Made by a program: the position numbers and the translations under genes
Assembly (NCBI GenBank): GCA_030161315.1
Contig: BSQW01000003.1
Coordinates: 38,141,077-38,205,076, forward strand
Direction of reading: 5' to 3'
Length of the DNA stretch: 64,000 nt
From: Eutrema japonicum
Lineage: Eukaryota; Streptophyta; Magnoliopsida; Brassicales; Brassicaceae
Notes under the pieces: generated by a model
The model's database searches: none
Told to the model about the DNA's origin: nothing
Seen by the model: only the letters and a program-made list of their open reading frames with translations
In this document: positions 30,720 to 40,914 of the stretch, piece after piece
Layout: the number at the start of each line of letters is the position of its first letter
Position numbering within the stretch: position 1 is the stretch's first letter

Positions 30720-33700
30720 GTCGTAAGTGTCTCTCGCTCTAATCGGTTATTCCTCGTCTTCGACTTCTTGTTCTTCTTCCTTATTTTATTTAACTTCTAT
30801 GGCTTCTTCTTCCTATTTTTCCTTAAGGTTTGTCTTCATTTTCTTCTTCCGGTTTTTCTTCGTCATCTTCTTGTTCCGGCTTTTTCTTTGTCCGACTTTT
30901 CTTCGCCCTGTTCTTCATCATCTTCATATTCTCCGACTTCTTATTCTTCCGTGTTTCTTCGTCTTATTCCTCGCCATATTCAACTTTGAATCAAAATCTT
31001 CCATTTTCGGTTTCCATTACTCTCTCTCTCTCTCTCTCTCTAGATTCCTAACTTAGATCTCCCTTGGTTATTCCTCGATAATCTCAAGCATGTTCTTCTT
31101 CCTCTTCTTCTCCCTTTGTCTTCTTCTACTTCTCCTTCTCTCTTTCCCATCTCTTCCTTCTCATTCTTCATAACAATCACACATTTTTTTGACGGCAAAA
31201 CATCTTCATTGTTTCAACCATTGTTTCCTTGTAGCTTCTATGATTTTTCTCAAGCATTTCAAAAAGGGTTTGGAACCAGTTCAGTATTGTCGAATTCAAT
31301 ATCTCTAAAATTTCTTTGTTCATACATAGATATGGTTCGTGGGTCGTTGCCATTTTCTCCTCGAGCAATGCTTGTTTGTCTAAACACTCTGTAATTTGAA
31401 GTACTCTCCTTATTAACACAAAATTTAAGGGTTATTATTAGAAACTCAAACAAATAAAATAGATATGTTTCGAAGTCGTGATCGAAGATGTGCTAAAACG
31501 CATAATAGCGAGTCTATCAATTATGGATGATTAAGAGGCTTACATTAGAATTTAAAAAAATATAAAATAAATCTCTCTCTCTCTCTCTCTAAGTTTTGTA
31601 ATGTTGTTCTCACTTTCAAGTTGATTATCTTCTGAGGTCTCTAAAGATAATATCTAATTAAATTGTGAGTTGGGACCGACACCATAAGATTGTCACTCGA
31701 CTTCTTCTCAAAGATTCTATATGGTCCTCCTCGTAATTTCATTATTTTTCCATCGTCTTGGGCTTCTTCTTCTTTTTCGTAATCTTTGTCTTCTTCAACT
31801 TCTCCTTCTTATTTTTCTTCCGGTTTTTATTTGTCTTCTTCTTCCTCTTCTTCGACTTCTCCTAATTCATCACATTTGTTTTCTTTTTCTTCTATGGTTT
31901 CTTATTCTTCTGGTTTTTCTTAGCCTCCCTCCGCATCTTTACATTCTCAGACTTTATCATCTTCATCTTTCGGTCTCCTTCCTCATCTTTAACGCATGAG
32001 TCCTTGTATTTTCTGAATTCTTCTTCATCAGCTTCGTCATTCTTCTTCCCCCTCTTCCTTTTTTCATCTTCCTCGTCTTTTCCTTCTTCTTTTTCATCGT
32101 CTTCGACTTCTACTTCTTATTCTTTATCATCTTTGTCTTCTCCGACTTTTTTTTCTTCTTTTTCTTTCGGTTTTCTTTGTCTTATTTTTCCTATTATGCT
32201 TCGTCTTCATCTACTTCCTCTTCTTTATCTTTTGATATATCTTATTCCTTGTCTTTTCCTTCTTTTTCACCATATTTGTATTCTCTGACTTCTTCTTCTT
32301 TTGTTTTTTTCCAATTTTTACTCCTCCTCTTCTTCATATTCTTTGTCTTATTTGAATTCTTATTCTTCTGATTTTTCTTCGTCGTTATCTTTATCTTCAT
32401 CTTAACTTTCTTCTACTTCGTCTACCTCATCTTCTGGTCTTCATCTTCCGGTTTTCTTTTTTTTCTTTGTCCTTTTCTTCCGGTTTTTTTCTTATTATCC
32501 TTCTTCATTATTTTGTGTTATCCATCATTTTTCAATTTCTTTCGGGTTTTATATTGCTTGTGTCTTCGCCTCTTTCAACTTCTTCTTCTTCTTTTTTCCG
32601 GTTTCTATTCTTCTTATTTTTGAATAAGAATTTTAATTGATAATTGCATGGATTTGTAGATAATCGATTTTATTAAAGGTAATATAATATTTCTGGTGAA
32701 ATTAGGAAAGAGAGCGTGAGATTTTTGGGTTAGCATGTTTTATTTTTGGTTTCTATCCAACTTTTGATTTATGTTTTTTTAATGTTTTTTAAATAATATA
32801 TTTTTTCGTCGTCCGTAATTCTAATCTTTACACTTTTCTAAAAAACTATTTTCACTATTAGAATTTTAATTCTTTCATCATTATGATTTTGACATTTTTA
32901 TAATTGTTATTTGAACGATTTACTTTTCCATTGTTAATTATTTTTAGTCTTATCGTAATATCTTTAAAAATATATTATTTGACTAATTTTTTCGCTATTA
33001 TCATTTATCCAATTAAAATTATGAGAGTGTTATATCTTTTTGAAAAAGAAAAAAAAACAATTAACACCGCAATAGATTAATCGATGAAAATGACTAAATA
33101 GCTATAACTTAACCGATCAAAAGGCAAGCGATTCCAATTCTTATCATTCTTATTCTTCTATCTTCTCCTTCAACGTCTTCGTATTATCCTACTTATTCTT
33201 ATTATTATCATTCTTCTGATTTTATTTTTCTATTATTCGTCTTTTCATTCTTCCTCTTCTTCATCGAATTCGTCTTTCTCTTCTTTGTCTTATTCCTCTT
33301 TCGGATTTTCTTCTTCCTCATATTTTCTTTCTTATTCTTCATTGTCTTTGACTTCTACTTCTTCTTCTTCCTCTTATATATCTTTCGATTTTCTTATTTC
33401 TCACCCTTTTCTTTCATCTTCATTATCGTCTTCGACTTCATTTTCTTTTTCCTCCTTTGTTGTTTCTTTTTCTCCTCTTCTTTATCTTTAGGTTTTTTTC
33501 TCCTCTTACTTCTTTTTCATCGTCTTCGACTTCTTCTTTATCATCTTTGTATTCTCTCAGTTCTTCTTCTTCGTCGTTTTCTCATCGTTACCCTTCTTTT
33601 GCTATGTCTTCTTCGTCTTCTGTTTTTCTTCTTCTTTTACTTTGTTTTCTTCATCTTCTGTTTTTTTCTTCTTTTTCTTCCGGTTTTCTTTTTCAACTCC

Positions 33701-33960
33701 AACATCATCATCTTCTTAACCTTATTCTTCTTCACTATTTTGTGTTGCCCATCTTCTTCTTATTCCCCAGGGTTTTATTAGACTTTTTGTTAGTCTTTTT
33801 CCTAGTCTTTTTCGACTTCTTCGTCATCAACTTCATCTTCTTATTTATAGTTTGATTTACCCTTTTCTCCTATTCTTCTACTTTTTTTTCTTCTGATTTT
33901 TATTCTACTTCTTCATCGTCTTATTCTCCTCCGACTTCTTCTACTTCTGTTTGTAGCAAG
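30720..33960. repeat. 3.2-kb pyrimidine-rich degenerate tract
   Basis: The plus strand is dominated by TTCTTC/TCTTCT words, broken by recurring phrases such as CGTCTTCGACTTCTTC and TCTTCCGGTTTT. Pure CT runs lie at 31020-31042 and 31571-31591. It is densest at 30750-31170, 31700-32620 and 33130-33960, with ordinary AT-rich sequence at 32620-33120. Ser/Leu/Phe-rich open frames in it are composition artefacts. Confidence 0.85.
31590..31656 (+). repeat. Direct repeat, left copy
   Basis: AAGTTTTGTAATGTTGTTCT and the next 45 bp reappear at 34127-34192 with few changes, on either side of the central pyrimidine tract. Confidence 0.8.
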
Positions 33961-34126
33961 TATAGGTCGTCACAACCACTGAAGCAACAACGCAAACAAC
34001 AGCAAGAGCGACATATATATATGTATGTTCTCGCTCCCAGCTCTCTAACCATGTTCGTATTCCGCAGACCTTTAGTGTCACAATTTCTTCTAAAGAAATC
34101 TTTTCTCCAATTTATCTTCCAAGTGT

Positions 34127-34192
34127 AAGTTTTTTAATGTTGTTCTCACTTTCAAGTTGATTATCTTTTGAGGTTTCAGAGATAATATCAGA
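34127..34192 (+). repeat. Direct repeat, right copy
   Basis: Partner of 31590-31656 (shared TTCTCACTTTCAAGTTGATT). The copies are about 2.5 kb apart. Confidence 0.8.
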
Positions 34193-35103
34193 GTTGTGTC
34201 TTGACAAAAAGAGGAGTTGTTCCCATTTTGTTGGCAACAACTATTAGGAAATTCCATGTTTATGTTTCACCAATTATTATGTCTCATGTAAAAGTGTAAT
34301 TGTTCCTCTTTTGGTTTAATAAGACATTAAAGTGGGAAAACCAAAATCATAACATGCTTCAAGCGCCAACGTTGCACGTGCTATTTTCATAACTAATGCG
34401 AGTTTTCAGACGGCAATGATAACAAAAAGTAAGAACAAATCAAGACAGCTATTACCATCAACGCCATTAGAAATTTTGTGGAAATCATCAAGCCCGAAAG
34501 CTTTTTGTGTTAAATGTGAAAATCCAATGATCAGTTCTTAAAGCTGCATATAAATACCATGAAAAAGAGGAAAAATGTTTAAAAGATATCAAAGCTGCAA
34601 ACGATCAATAAATTGTGTTCTCTTATCGCGTTCTCTTAGGTGCTGAAAATTGGTTTTAGCAATGACATGATCAGAATTTTTAATTGCGCTAATATACTAT
34701 CCATCATATGAAACATCAGCAGCGATCAATAAATTCTCGCTTGGAATTAGAAGATTGTCAAACCATTCGTATAAGGTACAATTACATAACATTGAGTTGT
34801 GTACAAATACCATACCCGACCAATGCCAACACCACTTAAAGATCGAATAGCACATCTCCAAAATGAGAAATACAAAAGGAATATTGTTTTGATGTGAGTT
34901 TGGCATAAACATGTAATTCTTAATTTGAACATAGCATCAAGAAATGAACACCGCGTTTGGCGGAGATCGAGTAATCATAAATCCCGCAAACTTCCTGAGC
35001 TCAGCCGCATGACCTGTCTCCGTCAACCATCAAGACCCCTTTCTAGAGCAAGTACCAGATGCGATTCATACTGATCCCACGATGATGCCAATATTCTAAT
35101 AAA
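34193..35103. other. Intergenic, no gene recognised
   Basis: AT-rich single-copy-looking sequence. The minus-strand frame 34912-34697 has no recognisable motif. Confidence 0.4.
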
Positions 35104-35600
35104 TCATTGTAATAATAATAATATTGAAAGGTTACCAAGATTTGGCCCACAAGAAGCATATGGCGTACGGTTCTTGGGCTTTTTACGCTTATCTTTTATA
35201 TGAACTATGTGTAGAAGTAGACCACTCAGACTTAAGACCAAGAGTTTCTTCTTCTCCTTCTTGGGTCCCAAAGTAAGTTTAATCGAGCTCAGTTCTGCCG
35301 TCTGATCATATGAAGCTATGTCACCTGAGTGCTCATCGTCACACACTTAATAACCTAAAAACAACAAAGAACAAAAACACACAATAAGCGATCGAATACA
35401 ATAAAAATGGCTAAAATACAAACACGACCAGCAACCCAACAATACCTCAGTGGCATATACAATTCCTTGTATGGACTTCCTGTGATTCTTACCAAAGAAC
35501 TCATCATGCCAAGAAACTGTCTTTGTAGACGATGAAGACAAACCATTGTCTTGAGTAATAGCCAAGTTATCTTGTTCCAAATCCTGTGTAAAACTACACA
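35104..35600 (-). pseudogene. HAD/FCP1-like phosphatase fragment
   Basis: A minus-strand exon-like stretch (35345-35104) reads GPKKEKKKLLVLSLSGLLLH, then IVHIKDKRKKPKNRTPYA. It resembles the start of the NIF/FCP1-type HAD domain of plant proteins, where KKLLVLDLNGLL carries the nucleophile Asp. Here that Asp is Ser and the rest of the domain is missing. Upstream, 35590-35448 (DLEQDNLAITQDNGLSSSST..GIVYATE) looks like the acidic N-terminal exon and ends at a GT. It is a truncated copy, perhaps carried by a transposon. The assignment rests on one motif. Confidence 0.4.
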
Positions 35601-36166
35601 ATAACCTGAAGAGATAGGAGAAAATAAATAACAATGAACATGAGGAAAAAATAAATAAGAGATAGGAGACCAAAGCAAAACTAAAAACTCAAAGAGAACA
35701 CACGAAAGAGACAAAATCAGTAGACCACTAATGTGTCACACAAGAAACAGATACCTCGAAAGAACAGGGACAACGCATACACCGCACAAAACACCACAAG
35801 AGTTAGATCAACCTACAAAAAAAAAAAAAAAAATCCTTTGATCAATAAGCAATGAAGAACAACACTCTTAACTAAAGTGTTACATAACAAAAAAAACAAA
35901 AAGAAGACACAACAGGCAATGAAAATCATAAAGAAAACCCTAAATATTCAGGAAATAAACGTAAACAGAAATTAAAAAGACAGCTCAAAACGACCCAAAA
36001 AAAACAAAAGCATCACAAAACGAAAGCAAAATCCAGAAGACCGCTAACGTTATACAGAAGAAATTGATAATTCGCACGGAAAGGAACAACGCATACACCG
36101 CTCCAATAATCTAAGAGTAGATCAACCTACAAAGTACAAAAAGAGAGTAATAATAATCAGTAATAA
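35601..36166. other. A-rich intergenic sequence
   Basis: No gene seen; repeated phrases such as GAACAACGCATACACCGC (about 35770 and 36085) and GATCAACCTACAAA indicate an internal duplication of about 300 bp. Confidence 0.45.
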
Positions 36167-36830
36167 TCTCTATACTATTATTTAAGAAGACATTTTTTAA
36201 AATAAATTTTGTTTTGTAAGTTATTACATGAAATACCATTACAAATAATAAAGAATAATTAAAATAGGAAAGGATATATTAGTCTTTTAAAATTATTGAT
36301 TAAAATATGGAAAGTATATATTTTGCATTAAAGAGGCTATTTATTACTTAATTTCTTAATTATTTTTAATACTATATATTTTAAAATAATAATCAATTCA
36401 TATATATTCAAAGAAAAAAAAATTATTAAAAATCTTGCTATATTTTTCACTATAATTTATTATATTTTATTTGAATATATATCAAAACAAAAGTTGAAAA
36501 ATATTTTACTAATTTTATAAAAAAAAATTAGACACGAGAAAAATATTTTTTTTAAAAGTTCGTAGACTAACCACAAAAACTAGAGTTATTTAACGGTGCA
36601 TGTTAGAGTTATGTTTTCAAGATTATAAGTTTTTACGGGTTAACCCGAATAATATTTTAGTTTACTGCAAAACGGGTTAAATAGACAAATTATTACAAAT
36701 TAACAGTTTTGTATATAATCATTAGTTAGCTATATTGTAAAATTCAGATAAAAGCAATTTTCTTCAATTTTAAAACAATTTCTTTAAAAAAAATTACTCC
36801 GCGCTATAATTAGCGCGGGTTAAATCCTAG
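36167..36830 (+). mobile_element. Small non-autonomous Helitron
   Basis: Starts TCTCTATACTATTA after an A (36166). Ends with the hairpin CCGCGCTATAATTAGCGCGG, then GTTAAATCCTAG before a T (36831). TC start, hairpin about 10 bases before CTAG, insertion between A and T and no TSD are the Helitron hallmarks. 664 bp, AT-rich, no Rep/helicase coding. Confidence 0.88.
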
Positions 36831-38187
36831 TAATCAGTAAATGAAAGAAATAGACGATGGCGAACACACTGAAAAAAACGGCGATTTCGATAACAAAGCA
36901 CAAGGATAACAAAGCACAAGAAGAACATATATGTGTTCGGTTGTTAAAAAACCCTGAAAGTCAGAAAACTTATCTCTGATCGGATAAACAAATCAGAAGA
37001 ACGGAAAAATAAAGAAAACGAACTTCGATAGGTAGATCAATCTACAACAAAACAGAGCAAAAAAATATATAGCCCGTCAAAAGCAGAGCAAAAAGAAATT
37101 TAAACCAAAACAGAGCAAGAGACGATGGCAATGAATGAGTTTCTAAAAATAATAAATGTGGGATATATATCAAATCAAAAATTTAGGGTTTTCCAAAAAT
37201 CAAAAAAAAAAAACAAACAAACAAAAGCGGCCACAAAATATCAAACCCGAGAATATCAAACCCGATATTACGTAGGGTTTTCCGAAAAGTGAAAGCCCAA
37301 AATTGATAATCGGTACAACAAAAAAACTTAAATCAAACCGGAAAAAGAACTAACTAAGTTTTACGGTTTATGGTGAATGAGAGAGTTCCATTCCAAAAAT
37401 TTACTTCGCTTTTACTATATATGATAATGTATTCAAACTAAAAAGGTAAAAATATGTTTTAAGAGATGTTGCGAGGAAGTATTTGACCAGGCCCACTAAC
37501 GAAATTGGGCTCGAAATATATAAAAAATAACTGGGTTCTTGAAATATTTGTCTTATGGGCTCCAAAAGCATTTTGCAGAGGAAAGTGTGTGAATGACAGA
37601 AAAGCAATACAAAGAAACCTCTTTATCTTATCAAAATAGAAAGAAAGGTAAGTGATAAAGTAATAATTATATAATTAAGAATGGTTTTAATTGTTGGATG
37701 GATAATCTAACAAAAAGAAGTTAATCCACAAAATGTTGTGGGATCATGGATGAATAGAAGAGGAAGAAAAAGTTGTTGGGATGGCCCAAATGGCATTTTT
37801 GTATTTCAAACCCGCTTTATTATATGACACTTGAAGAAAAACAAAAATCAGTCTCAATATTTTTGTTAATAAATCTGTTTCAGTATTTTGAGTTCCAATT
37901 CAATTATTACATGCATAATTGGTTTTGATATAGTTGTATATTTTTTTATAGTAACCTATGATAAAGAAATAAAAGCATGCACGTAAATCTAACAAGAGAC
38001 ATCTTCATGCAGGAGTTTTTATTCCATTTCAGCTTTCCAACAAAGAAAGAGAAAGCATATATAATCGCTTTAAGCTTTTCCTAAATTGCAAGTTAATGCT
38101 CGAATTTAATCATATTATTTATTTGTTCATAAAAGAAGATGCAAAAAAAATTTTATCATGAATATCTACATAATCAAAAGGGAGATT
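36831..38187. other. Intergenic, no gene recognised
   Basis: AT-rich. 36840-37130 is A-rich with repeated AAACAGAGCAA words. The minus-strand frame 37607-37401 is likely chance. Confidence 0.45.
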
Positions 38188-38448
38188 TTTTTTTTTTATA
38201 TAACTCAGAGGTAGATTCCATATTCATGGAAAGGCTAATACTAATCTCCTGGGAGAGGGGGTGCAGCCCACATATAGACCCTCCCTCCTGGTATTCAAAT
38301 GGGCCCTAATACATGGGCCCATATCCGTGTGGATGTCCGAAACAATTGTGTGTTAGTTTTACATAACACAAAAATCGAACCCGAAATGTGGTAGCGTCCA
38401 AGGGCCGTCCCCTACCACTTGACCACAAGCATTTGGATAAAAAAAAGA
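38188..38448 (-). mobile_element. tRNA-derived SINE
   Basis: On the minus strand, an A box TGGTCAAGTGG (38425-38415) is followed about 33 bp later by a B box GGGTTCGATTT (38382-38372), as in a polymerase III promoter. The other end is a poly(T) run on the plus strand (38188 onward), i.e. the 3' A tail. GGGAGATT occurs on both sides (38180-38187, 38449-38456). About 260 bp. Fits a Brassicaceae SINE; family not named. Confidence 0.75.
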
Positions 38449-38539
38449 GGGAGATTGTTGGCTTCAAATTAGTTGAAAGTGCTCATAATTGACTTATTGG
38501 GTGAAAAATCGGGGTTGTTATTTCTGGTTAAAAAAATTA

Positions 38540-38778
38540 CTCCCTTTGTTTCTTCTTAATTGTGTTTTAGGATTTTAATTTTGTTTCATTTTAAGTGTCG
38601 TTTTACATTTTCAATGTAGATTTTTAATAAATTTTCCACTTTTATCCCTATTTTTCAGCTCATTAATGAGTGTGAACACATTATATAGTACATTAATAAA
38701 GGGCAAAACAAAAAATTGTATTGTTTTATTAATATGTGTGAAAAAATCTTAAACGACACTTACAAAAAATGGAGGGAG
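38540..38778. mobile_element. Stowaway-like MITE
   Basis: 239 bp bounded by CTCCCTTTGTTTCTTCTTAA and its imperfect inverse ending AAAAATGGAGGGAG, flanked by TA. CTCCCT ends with TA duplications are typical of Tc1/mariner-type Stowaway MITEs. Confidence 0.8.
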
Positions 38779-39766
38779 TATCATTTATGGCTTACTGACC
38801 CATTAATATACGGCTTCATGATAATGTATGCTCACTCTTACAATTAGGAATGTTAATTTATGGTCTTACCATTTGGGTTTTCGGGTAGGCTCAATTCGGT
38901 TATTTTATTTTTAATTTTATTTTTAATTTTATTCATTTTGGATTTCAAATTTTTGGTTTTGGTGAAGAAGAGGTCTGAACTAGAACCAACATTTATTTCG
39001 GTGTAGTTTGGTTAATTAATTTTAAAAACTCTTGGGATTCGGTTTTGGATAAAAAGTGAATTGATATTAAAATAAATGTATTATATTCCCGCATAAAATG
39101 TAATTTTGTATTTTTCTGTCAAAAACGTAATTTTTCGTTTTTCCGCCAAAATCGTTATTCTGTATTTTTTGTCCAAAATGTAATTCCGCATTTCACACCA
39201 ACAACATGGTTCGACGAATTAATGTCCAATTCACGATAATTAAAAAAAATGTCGGATAACGTAATATTATTCACTATTTTTAATTTTTTCATTTCAAAAT
39301 TATTAATGATATTTCCTCAAATAAATTTTTGTAGTTTATGGGTCAACCATTTAACCTATTGACCCATGTAATCATATGGGTGATAGGTCAACCAATATAT
39401 TTGTTAATGTGTCATGAATGATCTATTTGACCCATTTTGACACTCTTAATTATATATATAGTTTATTTAAATGTACTTATGTACATGTTAGATTAATAAT
39501 ACCAAATTTTTAAAATTTAGATTTATTCAGTTTAGTTCACCAGATTCAGATTTTGGCTGATTTTTCGATATATTTTTTTTGTTGCCATTCAGATTAATAT
39601 AAAAATTCAGTTATTATATCTAATATCAAAAAAAAAAAAAAATTACAGTCTCCCTTAAAATTATGTGAAAGCTCTAGGACTAAATATTTAGTCTAAGCAA
39701 AAAATACTTTGTGTTAGTGAAACTAACACATTCCACTTTTAACTCTAACTTATAAGTTCTAACTCT
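38779..39766. other. Intergenic, no gene recognised
   Basis: AT-rich, with several copies of a ..CGTAATTTT.. word at 39100-39190. No coding evidence. Confidence 0.45.
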
Positions 39767-40397
39767 TCTAATTCTAATTCTAATTCTAATTCTAATTCTA
39801 ATTCTAATTCTAATTCTAATTCCAATTCTAATTCTAATTCTAATTCTAATTCTAATTATAATTCTAATTCTAATTCTAATTCTAATTCTAATTCTAATTC
39901 TAATTCTAATTCTAATTCTAATTCTAATTCTAATTCTAATTCTAATTCTAATTCTAATTCTAATTCTAATTCTAATTCTAATTCTAATTCTAATTCTAAT
40001 TCTAATTCTAATTCTAATTCTAATTCTAATTCTAATTCTAATTCTAATTCTAATTCTAATTCTAATTCTAATTCTAATTCTAATTCTAATTCTAATTCTA
40101 ATTCTAATTCTAATTCTAATTCTAATTCTAATTCTAATTCTAATTCTAATTCTAATTCTAATTCTAATTCTAATTGTAATTCTAATTCTAATTGTAATTC
40201 TAATTCTAATTCTAATTCTAATTCTAATTCTAATTCTAATTCTAATTCTAATTCTAATTCTAATTATAATTATAATTATAATTCTAATTATAATTCTAAT
40301 TATAATTATAATTATAATTCTAATTATAATTATAATTCTAATTATAATTCTAATTCTAATTCTAATTCTAAATCTAATTCTAATTCTAATTCTAATT
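39767..40397. repeat. 630-bp TAATTC hexanucleotide array
   Basis: About 105 consecutive copies of TAATTC, nearly pure from 39770 to 40260. TAATTA variants cluster at 40262-40350. It ends 518 bp before the SOK3 start codon. The Ile-Arg repeat frame on the minus strand is a product of the repeat. Confidence 0.95.
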
Positions 40398-40606
40398 TCT
40401 ACAAAACTAATTGAAATAATAATTTTACCAAAAAAAAAACTAATTGAAATAATGTTCGTAAAATTTGCTTGAATCAGATTGAATGAATGTTGACAAAAAA
40501 AGAAGAAGAAGGAATCATGACCGAATAAAATCACTGTGTGATTTTCAGTGTTTCGTTACAAAACAAAAGACGCTTGACGCTTGTCTGAAAATAAGGTAAA
40601 AGGCAC

Positions 40607-40610
<4 letters not shown>

Positions 40611-40648
<38 letters not shown>
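40611..40648. repeat. (CT)19 microsatellite in the SOK3 5' leader
   Basis: Pure CT run about 270 bp before the start codon, followed by pyrimidine-rich sequence typical of a plant 5' UTR. Confidence 0.9.
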
Positions 40649-40651
<3 letters not shown>

Positions 40652-40914
40652 ACTGTCGTCTATCTGTCTCTCCATTAATCTCCACTGCCTAAAAAACTCA
40701 TTCATTGCAGAAACTCACCTCTCTCTTTACATTGGTCAAATCGTTTCGCTCGTTCTTCGTCCTTAAGCTAGTAAGTAAGCAATCTGTGTTTTTTTCCCAT
40801 TTTTCTCTTGTTTCCTCCAGATTGATAGATCTGATTCAAATTGAGAAACGAAACAGAGAATGCCGGAATTAGGGTTTACTTTCTAATTGGGTCACGAGAA
40901 AAGGAAGAAAAAAA

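Noticed and set aside
30636..33855. Several Ser-, Leu- or Phe-rich plus-strand open frames
   Set aside because: They follow from the TTC/CTT composition of the pyrimidine tract and occur in all three frames.
39680..40534. Minus-strand open frame of 284 codons with a long Ile-Arg repeat
   Set aside because: It is only the TAATTC array read as protein; there is no start context or homology.
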